Assembly (NCBI GenBank): GCA_050949825.1
Contig: JBMNGL010000007.1
Location: 490,796 to 554,795 of the forward strand
Length of the DNA: 64,000 nt
Source: DTU019 sp050949825
GTDB lineage: Bacteria > Bacillota > Syntrophomonadia > Syntrophomonadales > Syntrophomonadaceae
Reading direction: 5' to 3'
The translations under genes and the position numbers were made by a program. Below are positions 1 through 9,546 of the stretch, in pieces. The stretch's first letter is position 1. Every line of letters begins with the position of its first letter. The notes beneath the pieces were generated by a model. It saw only the letters and a list, made by a program, of their open reading frames with translations. It was not told the origin of the DNA and searched no databases.

Positions 1-2
1 CC

Positions 3-497
3 CCGGCGGCTCAATCCTATCATCATAACCATAGGGGCGGCTTGCTGCAGCATAGTCTGGGCACCGCCCGCATCGTCTTAAAGATTGCGGAACTATACCC
101 GGAAATTGACCGCGATCTGTTATTATTGGGGGCTATATTGCATGATGTGGGCAAAGTCAAGGAAATGGAATGCGGCGGTGATGGGATCACCTACACCGAT
201 GAAGGCAAACTGTTGGGGCACATTGTCCTGGGCCTGCAAATGCTGGAGCGGCTCATGGAGCAGACTACACTGGATGAGGTGACCCGTACCAAATTGCTGC
301 ATCTCGTGGCCAGCCACCATGGCCGCCATGAATGGCAGTCCCCCAGGAAGCCGCAGTTTGTGGAAGCCAAAATCCTGCACCTGGCCGATATGATGGATGC
401 TGAGATCTGGAAATATCAATCCGCCCGTCCCAGTGCTCCCGGCAGCGATTGGTCCGCCTATATGCGCAGCATCGGCAGCGAGGTCTATCTGCGCTGA
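3..497 (+). CDS. yhaM: 3'->5' exoribonuclease YhaM family, C-terminal HD part (5' end outside window)
   Basis: The reading frame is open from the window edge, so the N-terminal OB-fold part lies outside. What is visible is an HD phosphohydrolase-type domain: HHNHRGGLLQHS, then GAILHDVGK about 45 residues on, then GHIVLG and ASHHG. This motif order is typical of YhaM/Cbf1 enzymes, which degrade RNA from the 3' end using metals held by the His/Asp residues. The protein ends with a short tail after the conserved LADMMDAE segment. The family call is good. The substrate is inferred from the family only. Confidence 0.8.
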   Translation, partial: PAAQSYHHNHRGGLLQHSLGTARIVLKIAELYPEIDRDLLLLGAILHDVGKVKEMECGGDGITYTDEGKLLGHIVLGLQMLERLMEQTTLDEVTRTKLLHLVASHHGRHEWQSPRKPQFVEAKILHLADMMDAEIWKYQSARPSAPGSDWSAYMRSIGSEVYLR

Positions 498-677
498 AAG
501 GCCGACTGCGCTGCGCCATGCGCCCTGCGGCCATGTGCTTATCCTGGATACAGGTGGTATTATCAGGTTTTTTTCACAGCGAAGCCTAATATAATACTGT
601 TACATGCCCGCTTCGCTGGCGGAGATAATAAAAAAAATGTGGTAATTAACAACCGAAAACGCAAGGAGTTGGTTTTT

Positions 678-1121
678 GTGGAAGCAAAACATTATGATTT
701 CTACCAATCGATAAGGAATCGAATTCACGCCTGGATGCAGACTGAAGAGGGCAAAAACAATCAATGGGCTGATTATATCCTGGCTGTTCCCGACCTGTTT
801 CACCTGCTGGTCAAGCTGACCCTGGACCCTGCGGTCCCCGATGCTTATAAGGCCAGGCTCGGTTTGGGGCTGGCCTATTTTATCAGTCCCATTGATCTTA
901 TTCCCGAAGCTCTGATAGGCCCGCTCGGATATGTCGATGATCTGGCCGTAGCCGCCTATATCCTCCATAGCATGATCAACGAAACCGACCCGCAGCTGGT
1001 CAGGAAACACTGGGCCGGCGACCGGGATATACTCAAACTGGTGCAGCAAATCATCGAATCGGCTGACGATATGATCGGAAGCCGGGTGATCGACAAAATC
1101 AAGGCCATGTTTGGGAAATAG
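678..1121 (+). CDS. DUF1232 (YkvA-like) protein
   Basis: About 147 residues. The central segment (ARLGLGLAYFISPIDLIPE followed by GYVDDLAV) is the DUF1232 signature, a short, probably membrane-associated helical hairpin of unknown function. I chose the GTG at 678 because AAGGAG lies 9 bases upstream; a GTG at 639 in the same frame is possible but has no ribosome site. It is a stand-alone gene between the exoribonuclease and the ARPP-1 gene. The family has no established biochemical role, so none is assigned. Confidence 0.72.
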   Translation: MEAKHYDFYQSIRNRIHAWMQTEEGKNNQWADYILAVPDLFHLLVKLTLDPAVPDAYKARLGLGLAYFISPIDLIPEALIGPLGYVDDLAVAAYILHSMINETDPQLVRKHWAGDRDILKLVQQIIESADDMIGSRVIDKIKAMFGK

Positions 1122-1310
1122 GAGCGTTTTAAGCTTGCGCACTCAAGGAAGGATAGGGTATGAGCGCTTTAATGCGGCAGTTTTACCGCCAGGCCTGGCG
1201 CTGCCCGCCGCTGAAGCGGATGGGTTGCATGAGCCGGGATTTAAGTTGACTGTCTGAGACAATTTGCAGGAAAGGGAAAATTTTATTAGTGCTGCCTGGC
1301 TGAGGTGACA

Positions 1311-1338
1311 TTGTAGTGTCTATCCTCCGGTATACAAT
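1311..1338 (+). promoter_or_regulatory. Likely sigma-A promoter of the ARPP-1 gene
   Basis: TTGTAG (1311-1316) and TACAAT (1333-1338) are separated by 16 bases and lie 34 bases before the gene start at 1372. The -10 is good and the -35 moderate. Read from sequence only. Confidence 0.45.
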
Positions 1339-1371
1339 GTGATTAAATCATGGACCAGGAGGGATAATGCC

Positions 1372-2355
1372 ATGCAAGAAGTATTGAACCATTACTTTGA
1401 GCAACTGCAGCCGGGGGAGCCGTGGATACGCGAGAACCTGACCCTGATACCGATTTATAGAGAAACGGAATACGGGCCGCTGTATTATGTGCTGCTGGAT
1501 GAGGCCGTGAAGCAAAAGACATTGGAAGCCCGGGAAATTGACGGCCATGGCCGGGTCAATGAGATTCAGGTCATAAATCGCGGGGAGAAACCGGTTCTCA
1601 TACTGGATGGGGAAGAACTGGTCGGGGCCAAACAAAACCGACTGGTCAACACCACCCTGTTGATCCCGGCCTTGATTAAGCTGCTCATCCCGGTCAGCTG
1701 TGTGGAGAGAGGTCGCTGGCAGCATACCAGCACTACCTTCAATAGTTCACAGGTCTTTGGCTACAGCAGCCTGCGCCGCCAGAAAGCCGCCCAGGTAGCC
1801 GACAGCCTGCGTGAGGAAGCAATTTTTGCATCCGACCAGCATGCGGTTTGGAAGGAGATCGAACGCAAACAGGCCGCTATGGGATCACGTTCGGATACCT
1901 CGGCCATGCATGAGATCTATGTAAATTATGAAGAGGAAATGCAGAAGTATATGGAAGGCCTAAAGCCGCAAGAAGGGCAAATCGGGTTGATGGTTTTTAT
2001 CAACGGATTATTTAATTGCCTGGATATTTTAGGCCACCCCGCAAGCCTTGAACAGGTTTGGAACAAATTGCTGAGAAGCTACGCCATGGAGGCTGTTGAA
2101 GCCAGGAAAGGCAAGCCTGGTAAAACCGAAATTACCCCCACTGAAGTCCTGAATAATATTGCCCGGAGCAAAGCGGAGTTCTACAAGTCTCCCGGAGATG
2201 GAACTGATTTCAGGATTCAGAACAACCAGTACATCGGCGCCGGTCTTATCGACCGGGAACAGGTCTTGCATTTCAGCGCCTTTCCGTCCATCGATGAGGC
2301 CGAACACGAGGGAAATATGGCCCGCCCCAGCCGCCGCCGCAGAAGCCGGGGATAG
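1372..2355 (+). CDS. ARPP-1 family domain protein
   Basis: A 327-residue protein whose body matches the ARPP-1 family (ARG/rhodanese/phosphatase-associated protein) by its recognisable core: an N-terminal acidic stretch, the motif LILDGEELVGAKQNR around residues 80-95, and VSCVERGRW shortly after. The C-terminus ends in a short Arg-rich tail. The ATG at 1372 has AGGAGGG 8 bases upstream; an earlier in-frame start at 1339 has none. The family is widespread, but its biochemistry is not known to me. It is the last apparently chromosomal gene before the defence-like island begins. Confidence 0.68.
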   Translation: MQEVLNHYFEQLQPGEPWIRENLTLIPIYRETEYGPLYYVLLDEAVKQKTLEAREIDGHGRVNEIQVINRGEKPVLILDGEELVGAKQNRLVNTTLLIPALIKLLIPVSCVERGRWQHTSTTFNSSQVFGYSSLRRQKAAQVADSLREEAIFASDQHAVWKEIERKQAAMGSRSDTSAMHEIYVNYEEEMQKYMEGLKPQEGQIGLMVFINGLFNCLDILGHPASLEQVWNKLLRSYAMEAVEARKGKPGKTEITPTEVLNNIARSKAEFYKSPGDGTDFRIQNNQYIGAGLIDREQVLHFSAFPSIDEAEHEGNMARPSRRRRSRG

Positions 2356-2627
2356 TAAACCATTAACGGGAAGAAAACAAACTTCGACAAGAATGGCCGG
2401 ATGGGAACAGGCAAGCCGCTTTGCCATGGGACCATCCGGTTATTTATTAGGGCTGGGAGTTGATATGGTATTGCCGCTGGATTAGGCCTTGGCAGGGCCA
2501 GTGACTCGGGGGGATTCATATGAAAGGCCAGGGCGTTTTGCCCAAAATTAGAGGATTTTGTAACAATTTATAGAAATTTTTACTAAGTGATAGTTTGAGT
2601 TTGATTTGTTACTTAGGAGGGCTATTG

Positions 2628-3494
2628 GTGACCGAAGGCAGAGATGATTATAATGAAACCCAGTTATTTAAGGATCTGCAAAAAGAGGCTAAAAGCTTGG
2701 CCAAGTGGTTTGATAAGATTTCCAAAATTAAGTACTCTGATCAACAATTTCTGGTGAAATTGGACAAAGCCCTGCAGACTCTACCTGAAGACACGGAATT
2801 CTTACAGCTATATGGGGATTTCAAACGAAATATCCAATCATTTATAGTTTCAGCACATACCTATCGCGCCAATAACATCAAACGATTGGCAGCAGCATAC
2901 ATCCGCAGCGCCCAGCAGGCAGGCATCCAGCTTCGGGAATTTACCAGAGGCTGGCGGCTGGGACCTCTGGAACTTCAGGTTGACCTCGAACAGGCCCAGA
3001 TCAGTTTCTGGTATAACCATGAAAACTTGATTAAGTGGCAATCAGTAGGTACTGTGGAAGACATTCAGAAGGCAGAGCAGACAGCCTTGACTATGCTGGA
3101 AAAAGCAGCCCTGCCAGCAGAGGTACTGATTCAGGTATTTTGGGAGGCATACCTTGAAGCGCGGAGGAGGAATTCCCGCAGCCTGGATGCTTCATTGGTA
3201 TCACTTAATGAATTCTATCGCGAGGTGCGTATTACCCTGATAAGAAACCGCTTGAATCCCAAGAAACCCAACATGAAAATCGACCGTTATGTCGAGTTTC
3301 CTAAATACGCCTTTTTGTACAATATTGACTTGTATCGCCAAATGAGCAGCCAAATCCCCGCCGAAATCAGACTTGCCTGGCAAACCGGCAGCATGAATGA
3401 GGTTAACAAGGGTAACGGAATGATTGTAAATGGGCTTGATGCCATTAATGAATATAAGGTTATGTGTTATGTGCGGCAGGCAGCGGAAGGGTAG
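2628..3494 (+). CDS. Unrecognised 288-aa first protein of the ATPase-helicase operon
   Basis: I do not recognise a named domain. The protein is helical-looking, rich in charged residues, and has no signal peptide or membrane span. A mid-protein stretch (EFTRGWRLGPLELQVD, then ISFWYNHENL) looks like a beta-rich insert between helical parts. The GTG at 2628 has a perfect AGGAGG 7 bases upstream. The gene is followed after 5 bases by three ATPase genes and a helicase, so it is certainly co-transcribed with them. In Shango the equivalent position holds a TerB-like protein (SngA). By position only, this could be that partner; I cannot see TerB motifs. Confidence 0.62.
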   Translation: MTEGRDDYNETQLFKDLQKEAKSLAKWFDKISKIKYSDQQFLVKLDKALQTLPEDTEFLQLYGDFKRNIQSFIVSAHTYRANNIKRLAAAYIRSAQQAGIQLREFTRGWRLGPLELQVDLEQAQISFWYNHENLIKWQSVGTVEDIQKAEQTALTMLEKAALPAEVLIQVFWEAYLEARRRNSRSLDASLVSLNEFYREVRITLIRNRLNPKKPNMKIDRYVEFPKYAFLYNIDLYRQMSSQIPAEIRLAWQTGSMNEVNKGNGMIVNGLDAINEYKVMCYVRQAAEG

Positions 3495-3499
3495 TGGAA

Positions 3500-4657
3500 A
3501 TGACTGTTACAGATGTAAAAACCGATACCGTATTGACTGCCCTGGAAACCATGGCCGAATACGGAGAACCTCCGCAGAACAACGCAGCTTTACTTGATGT
3601 AGGCAGTCATGATTATCTCCATTTCTTCAGCACAGAAATTATTAATCATTTGATCGCCGGGGGAGGCTCTACCTGTCGGTTTTTTGAAGGCCCTTATGGA
3701 GCGGGAAAAACCCACTTGTTGAGACTGCTTGAAGCAGAGGCCATCCGTTCAGGATTTGCGGTGGTTCGTACCGATTTATCGTCAGACCTTAGTCTGGAGA
3801 ATTGGAAGGCCATAACCGGCTTTATACTAAAAAACATGCAGGCTAATATTGATGGGGAGCCGGTTCGCTCCCTGTTCAATATCCTCACTGCCTTAGGCAG
3901 AGAGGGCGCTGTGGGATCTGCCCAGTTAAAAACCACTCCAATGCCTCATCCGGGGTTCAAAAATGCCATTTTTCAAGCTTTACATCAATATACGGATAGT
4001 GCTGTAACGGTGAACAGACTGCGTTCATTTCTGCATGGGGATAAAGTGAGTGTAGCCGAATTAAAAAGTGTGGGTATTACTGGGGTAAAGAACCCCTTAA
4101 ATGATCGCAATGCGGAAGCCATTCTCAAAACCCTCATCGAAAGCCTTAATTTATTAGGCCTGACTGGATTCATGTTGCTTTTTGATGAAAATGAGAAATC
4201 ATTTATTCCGAGACGGAACAGACCTACGCAGAAACAGCTCATGTCGGCCAATCTTATGCGTCACCTGGTAGATGGCTGTGTATCTGGAACCCTTCCCCGT
4301 ACTATCGTAGTTTTTACTATTCTGCCAGGTTTTTTGGAGACAGTGACGCTTCATTATCAAGCATTGGGCCAGCGTTTGGCTATGTTAAGAAATATAGATG
4401 GTTCGTGGAGGTGGCCGGTGCTCAACCTGGATCAGGTCAATACCGCCTATGATCCGGATATATTTTTGGAGCAAGCCATTAAACGCATGTGTGATTTAGC
4501 CGTACAATGCGGTCACAGCCCGGTAGGACTGGCTGAAATAATGTATGAACAGGGTAGTGCCATTATTGAACAGAATGCCGGGTCGGGGTTTAGACGAGAC
4601 CTGATGAAAAGACTGGCTGTTTTGACAATTGAGCAGATAAGGGGGGGGACAAGGTGA
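3500..4657 (+). CDS. DUF2791/BrxD-family P-loop ATPase, copy 1
   Basis: 385 residues. Walker A is GPYGAGKTH (about residues 64-72) and the Walker B is MLLFDENE (about 225-232), with Glu after Asp. The N-terminal ALETMAEYGEPP and DVGSHDYLHFF lead into the P-loop as in the BrxC/BrxD (DUF2791) ATPases of BREX and Shango. The C-terminal part is a helical winged region. The ATG at 3500 follows a purine-rich ribosome site. An earlier in-frame ATG at 3464 would overlap the previous gene and lacks a site. The stop overlaps the next start (GTGA), indicating translational coupling. Its sequence is clearly different from copies 2 and 3, so this is not a recent duplication. Confidence 0.75.
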   Translation: MTVTDVKTDTVLTALETMAEYGEPPQNNAALLDVGSHDYLHFFSTEIINHLIAGGGSTCRFFEGPYGAGKTHLLRLLEAEAIRSGFAVVRTDLSSDLSLENWKAITGFILKNMQANIDGEPVRSLFNILTALGREGAVGSAQLKTTPMPHPGFKNAIFQALHQYTDSAVTVNRLRSFLHGDKVSVAELKSVGITGVKNPLNDRNAEAILKTLIESLNLLGLTGFMLLFDENEKSFIPRRNRPTQKQLMSANLMRHLVDGCVSGTLPRTIVVFTILPGFLETVTLHYQALGQRLAMLRNIDGSWRWPVLNLDQVNTAYDPDIFLEQAIKRMCDLAVQCGHSPVGLAEIMYEQGSAIIEQNAGSGFRRDLMKRLAVLTIEQIRGGTR

Positions 4658-5838
4658 CTATTGATTACCTTAGTATCCTGGAGACCATGGCTACACATGG
4701 AGTTGCCCCTGCCGAGGGATGCAGTCTGTTTGGGGTGGGATATGAAGATGTATTTAGGCGCCTTAAGCAGGTTTACTTACAGAATAGGATCGCAGCTCGG
4801 GGTGGTTCCGCGGAAAAGTTTGTGGTCGGTCCGTTTGGTTCGGGGAAAACACATTTCTTGAGACAATTAATGGAGATTTCCGCCGGTGAGGGATTTGTGA
4901 CCTCTGAAGTGTGTTTAGACAAAGACCTGGACTATAGCAATCGCTTATTAGTGTACAAAGAGATCACCCGCAATCTGCGCATTCCGGTAGGTTCAGGGTG
5001 TGGCGTTAGAGATCTGCTGATTGCTTGTGTTAATAATGTGCGCAGCAAACTACCTGATCCCGACGCCTCTGAAGCAGCCTTTCAGGGTTGGCTACAGGGA
5101 CTTACCGATCACGATTTTAAACTGGACAGTTTTGCCCGGGTAGCGCAGAAATCCCTGCGTTACTATGATCAGCAGGACGAGGACAGCTTTAAGTCAGCTT
5201 GCCAGTGGCTAGAAGGGGCTTTTGATAGCAAGGATTTGGCCAAACGCCTCGGGGAACAGGTGGTGCATCGCGATGAAATCAACCTTTTTGCCAGTCAGGC
5301 CATGTTCTCCATATTTCAATTGATTCGATATGCAGGTTTTAAAGGCACCGTTGTCTGCTTAGATGAAGCCGACATTGGTTTTCAACAGATTAGCAGAGAC
5401 AAAATGCAGAAAATACTGGCCTTGCTGCGCGCAGATATAGGAGCAATAAATGATTTGGCCGGCGGGGCGGTAATGTTTGTCTATGCCTTAACCGAGGCCG
5501 TGGTGCAAAACATGATGCAATACATGGCCTTAAAACAGAGGATTGATTCGCAGCCTGGACACGGCTTTATGGACGGCAATGATTACGCTGCCTTGATAAG
5601 TCTCTCTTTACCTACTGACCGGGAAGCGGAGTTAAAAACAATAGGTCACCGTTTGACCGATCTGCTCTATGATAATGCCGGGCCATCTTTATCTGTAAGC
5701 AAGCCGGAAGTCTTGGAAAAGGTCAATACCATCGCTTCCGAAATCATAGAAGAAGACATATCCAGCAGCAGCCGGCGCGAAATGACCAAGAGAACTTCAG
5801 TACTGCTGTTGAACATATTAAATGGCGGCCATTTATGA
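4654..5838 (+). CDS. DUF2791/BrxD-family P-loop ATPase, copy 2
   Basis: 394 residues, GTG start overlapping the upstream stop. The N-terminal ILETMATHGVAP matches the start of copy 1. The motif GVGYEDVF is followed by Walker A GPFGSGKTH (about residues 59-67), and Walker B is VVCLDEAD (about 233-240). This is the canonical DUF2791 arrangement seen in BrxD of BREX types 2 and 6 and in SngB of Shango. The protein should be cytosolic and hydrolyse ATP. In those systems the ATPase is thought to work with the helicase, and the neighbouring Lhr-like helicase fits that. Confidence 0.82.
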   Translation: MTIDYLSILETMATHGVAPAEGCSLFGVGYEDVFRRLKQVYLQNRIAARGGSAEKFVVGPFGSGKTHFLRQLMEISAGEGFVTSEVCLDKDLDYSNRLLVYKEITRNLRIPVGSGCGVRDLLIACVNNVRSKLPDPDASEAAFQGWLQGLTDHDFKLDSFARVAQKSLRYYDQQDEDSFKSACQWLEGAFDSKDLAKRLGEQVVHRDEINLFASQAMFSIFQLIRYAGFKGTVVCLDEADIGFQQISRDKMQKILALLRADIGAINDLAGGAVMFVYALTEAVVQNMMQYMALKQRIDSQPGHGFMDGNDYAALISLSLPTDREAELKTIGHRLTDLLYDNAGPSLSVSKPEVLEKVNTIASEIIEEDISSSSRREMTKRTSVLLLNILNGGHL

Positions 5839-5886
5839 GGCCGCTGCCTCCACAGCAGGAATCGAGGAAGATGAGGTGTGAGAGCT

Positions 5887-7233
5887 ATGGGTTTGCGAGC
5901 CGGTATGAAGGTTTTGGTCAAACGGTTGGGGGAGGCCATCATTGTCAAATTGACCGGTGATGGGGCTCTGGTTTCCCTGCTGGCGGCTGATGGACTTCAG
6001 GTAAAGCAGCCTTATGACAATATTCAAGTTCTTGAGGATACAGTGGAATCTGTAGAACAGCCCGAAGCGCGTCGTTCGGAAATTGATTTAGACCAGTTCG
6101 AACAGAGCAAAGCCCTGGAAGCCTTGCGTTTTGGTCTGGTACCCGAATCATGCCTGCCAATGCTTACCGTAGGTTATGAAGACCTGGTGCAATGGATAGA
6201 AGCCTGCATGCCGTATAGTAATGGTCAGGTTTGCCGTATACATGAAGTCTGCGGGCCGTTCGGAACCGGTAAAAGCCATACCATGGCCCTGGTGCGGCAA
6301 ATCGCACTTGAAAAGAACTATCTTGTAGCGCGTATTGAAGCGGACGGTAAAAGCGTCAACCTGGCCGCTCCGCAACGCTTATTGTACAATATCTGGCTTT
6401 CCATAGAAGGCCACGACCTGAATCGGGATATGCCCTTATTGGATTTATATCTCAAGGTGCTTCAGAAGGGGTACGATTCTATTCCGCAGCCTTTAAAGGA
6501 TGTGGAAATCATGGCGCAAAACTTCACCTTCATCAAAAAGCTCAAAGATGCCCAAACAATCGATGATTGTGTAGCTATCATCGAAGACGCCTTGGCGGGA
6601 AATGAAACCGTAACCGGCACACAAATCAAGGCTGATCTGGCCCATCACTCGGGTCTGAGACGCAATCAGATTACCTTCCGCCCTATGATTTTCCGGGGGT
6701 GGCAGGACCGATTGACTATGTTTGTACTATCCCTGGCTGGACACGCTTTGTTGGCCCGGGCGGCTGGCTACCGAGGCATAGTATTAACCATCGATGAATT
6801 TGAGATTCACCATAATATGCCCGCGGCAGACCAAGCCAAGGTCCGGGATTTAATTAAACGATTAGATGAATATGTCAACCACAACATCCCCGTTCCCCAG
6901 GCTCCCTTGGCCATATTTTTCGGAGCGGTTAGCCAGGCGGGCCAAAAGGGTGATCCTTGGATCGAGTCCTTAATAAGCGATAGCCAGGGGAAACAGTATT
7001 ACCTTACCTCCTGGTCAGATAGCCAAAAACAGCAATTGGCCAACAGCATTTATAAGCTATATAAAAAGGTCTACGAGCTACCTGAAGATTATAGCCCGGA
7101 GCTGACATTGAAAACAGAAAACCTGCTGGAGAGTCGTGATCAGACCGACCTGGTGCGCGCTTTTATTAAATACTATATGGCGGTGCTAGATGTTGAATAT
7201 GGGCCGGGGAGGTTGAAGGCCTGTGCAAATTGA
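5887..7233 (+). CDS. DUF2791/BrxD-family P-loop ATPase, copy 3, with N-terminal SH3/KOW-like domain
   Basis: 448 residues. The first ~50 residues (LRAGMKVLVKRLGEAIIV, then ADGLQVKQPYDNIQVL) look like a small beta-barrel of SH3, KOW or Tudor type, absent from copies 1 and 2. After a short linker come GYEDLVQWIEACMP, Walker A GPFGTGKSH (about 123-131) and Walker B IVLTIDEFE (about 298-306). The ATG at 5887 has GAGGTG 7 bases upstream; a GTG at 5878 overlaps that site. The extra barrel could bind nucleic acid or a partner; this is inference from its look. The gene overlaps the helicase start by 11 bases. Confidence 0.8.
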   Translation: MGLRAGMKVLVKRLGEAIIVKLTGDGALVSLLAADGLQVKQPYDNIQVLEDTVESVEQPEARRSEIDLDQFEQSKALEALRFGLVPESCLPMLTVGYEDLVQWIEACMPYSNGQVCRIHEVCGPFGTGKSHTMALVRQIALEKNYLVARIEADGKSVNLAAPQRLLYNIWLSIEGHDLNRDMPLLDLYLKVLQKGYDSIPQPLKDVEIMAQNFTFIKKLKDAQTIDDCVAIIEDALAGNETVTGTQIKADLAHHSGLRRNQITFRPMIFRGWQDRLTMFVLSLAGHALLARAAGYRGIVLTIDEFEIHHNMPAADQAKVRDLIKRLDEYVNHNIPVPQAPLAIFFGAVSQAGQKGDPWIESLISDSQGKQYYLTSWSDSQKQQLANSIYKLYKKVYELPEDYSPELTLKTENLLESRDQTDLVRAFIKYYMAVLDVEYGPGRLKACAN

Positions 7234-9304
7234 TTATGATCTCAGGCTGGACCGGCAATTGGCTGCCGCGATGCCCCGCGCCTGGCCGGCCTTCTTCAGT
7301 GTATTTGGCCGCTTGACTGCCGTGCAACGGGCTGCCATTCCCAAGATAATGGCCGGTCATGATATACTTTTATGCTCTGCGACTGCCAGCGGCAAGACTG
7401 AAGCGGTTTGCGCGCCCCTAGTCGAGCGCAACATTGACCGCCATGCCAATTGGAAAATCCTCTATGTTACGCCCACCCGAGCCCTGGTAAACGACCTTTA
7501 TGAGCGCCTGGTCGATCCGTTAAAAAGCCTGGGACTGCATGTAGCCCGGCGCACCGGTGACCATAGAGACATGAGCTGCGACCGTGCCCATATTATTTTA
7601 ACTACCCCGGAATCATTTGATTCATTATTGTGTAGAGGCAAACAAGAAAAGGGGCACATATTGGCTAGCACCGTGGCGGTGGTCCTAGACGAAATTCACC
7701 TCTTGTATGGCAGTGCCCGCGGTGAACAGGTCAGATGGCTATTGCACCGTTTATCAAGGCTGAAAAAACAGGCACTGCAGCGGCAGTGGTGCCGCAGCCA
7801 GCGAGTACAGGTGATTGGCCTCAGTGCCACAATCAACCAACCTGAGTTGGTCCGTGATGCCTTCATCCCCAATGGAGAAGTGATCGCGATTAATGGAACA
7901 AGGGACATTGAGTGTATTGAACCGCCAGAAATACCGATAGGACTTGTAGAAGCATTGCTCTCCCATATAAGCAGCCTGCCTGAACGAGAGAAGATCCTGG
8001 TGTTCTGCAATACGCGGCGACGCGTAGATGAATTAGCCTACCATATGCGAGATGAGCTTAATGAATATGGATATGAAATCCTGGCTCATCATGGCAGCTT
8101 GAGCCGGCATATCCGCGAACAGGCTGAAGAGACCGCGCGTCAAGCAGATGCGGTGGTCATCTTTGCCACCTCTACGCTAGAACTAGGTATCGATATCGGA
8201 GACATCGATTTGGTGGCCTTGGACAGCCCAGCCCCCAATGTCTCTGATCTGCTGCAGCGTATCGGGCGAGGTAATCGCAGGAGCAATAAAACCCGGGTAT
8301 TATTCTGTGCTAGAAACAATCAGGATGCCTTGATAAACACCGCCATGTTGGAGGCGGCTCGAAACGGATTTTTGGGAGAACACGTACCTGGCCCCAATTA
8401 TGGGGTAGCCCGGCAGCAGGTGGTATCATATTTATTCCAAGCACCCAATGGTTATCGTAGCTTTGACAAGGTGCAAGGCTTAATTGAAGAGTGTATACCC
8501 GATGGACGCTTAAATGGCCTCCTGGAAACCCTGGTAGCCGAAGGCGAGCTGGTGCAAGACCACGGTAAATTGAGACTGGCCCGGTATTGGTTGGATCGCA
8601 TGGGGACAGGCGTCATACACACCAACATTGAAGATACTGGCGGGTACAGGGTGGTTGACGAGATAACCGGTAAAATGATTGCTTCAGGGGTGGAGTATCG
8701 GGGTGGCAAAGGGATAAAAACCGCAGGAAAAAATCTGCGCGTACATGGGGTTGAAGGCAACCGCATCATGGTGATGAAAGATCACCGACCACAGGAGGAA
8801 GCCAATTGGCGCTATGTCGGACGCTACTCAATGACCGGAAACAACCAGGCGGTTGCGCTGCGATATTACCTGAGTATTCCCGAAGAAGTTTGGCCGGTTT
8901 TGCATATAAACGATGAAACCCATGTGTTCCATTTTGGAGGTCGCCAAAGAGCCCTGATTATCGATATCCTGGCTCGCAAGGGTGGAGTAAACACAAACCA
9001 CAATATGTTGTCGTCAAACGAGTTTTTCATTACCTTCAAAGGAATTGTTACAGAAAAGCCTCACTGGCTCATGGCTTGCTCAGCAGCCTCTTTACATGAG
9101 GATATTGCTCAAAGGCTGGATTCCCTCGAAAATCGATTGGGCCGCCCCCTGGCCAACCGGAAGCTGCCACTTAGGGCGCGGATTGAAGAGGTTAAGGGTT
9201 GGCTGGGGGTGGAGAGGGAGGTAACATGCATCAGCAATTCACAATGGTTTAATGAATATCCAGATGAAATAGAAGGCTACCTCTTAGGTATTCTGGAGGT
9301 CTAG
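7223..9304 (+). CDS. Lhr-like DEAD/DEAH superfamily 2 helicase (BrxHI/SngC-like)
   Basis: 693 residues. Superfamily 2 motifs are in order: motif I ATASGKTE (about 53-60), TPTRALV, motif II DEIH (about 156-159), motif III LSAT (about 200-203), TSTLELGIDIGD and motif VI QRIGRGNRR near residue 345. The C-terminal half is the Lhr-type winged-helix and accessory region. Such helicases accompany DUF2791 ATPases in Shango (SngC) and in BREX types 2 and 6 (BrxHI). The GTG start at 7223 has GGGGAGG 10 bases upstream and overlaps the upstream gene. Nothing is coupled downstream: 240 bases separate it from the next ORF, so it closes the operon. Confidence 0.85.
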   Translation: MQIDYDLRLDRQLAAAMPRAWPAFFSVFGRLTAVQRAAIPKIMAGHDILLCSATASGKTEAVCAPLVERNIDRHANWKILYVTPTRALVNDLYERLVDPLKSLGLHVARRTGDHRDMSCDRAHIILTTPESFDSLLCRGKQEKGHILASTVAVVLDEIHLLYGSARGEQVRWLLHRLSRLKKQALQRQWCRSQRVQVIGLSATINQPELVRDAFIPNGEVIAINGTRDIECIEPPEIPIGLVEALLSHISSLPEREKILVFCNTRRRVDELAYHMRDELNEYGYEILAHHGSLSRHIREQAEETARQADAVVIFATSTLELGIDIGDIDLVALDSPAPNVSDLLQRIGRGNRRSNKTRVLFCARNNQDALINTAMLEAARNGFLGEHVPGPNYGVARQQVVSYLFQAPNGYRSFDKVQGLIEECIPDGRLNGLLETLVAEGELVQDHGKLRLARYWLDRMGTGVIHTNIEDTGGYRVVDEITGKMIASGVEYRGGKGIKTAGKNLRVHGVEGNRIMVMKDHRPQEEANWRYVGRYSMTGNNQAVALRYYLSIPEEVWPVLHINDETHVFHFGGRQRALIIDILARKGGVNTNHNMLSSNEFFITFKGIVTEKPHWLMACSAASLHEDIAQRLDSLENRLGRPLANRKLPLRARIEEVKGWLGVEREVTCISNSQWFNEYPDEIEGYLLGILEV

Positions 9305-9546
9305 GTTGCACTTGTCCAAGCCAAAATACAAAGATATAACTTGGTGAAACGATATGGTCATGTCATACATATGGATTATTGGCTAATTGATAGGATTGCA
9401 TTGATTATGTATTATTTATAGACAGAATTGGAAGGTGAAACATGCCTGCCAATGAGGTGCGGACACATGAGATTTGTGTCCGACAATAGAGTATAATAAT
9501 CGATCCGACTATTAATAAGCTTAGACAGAGTGTTGGAGTGTTAAAC

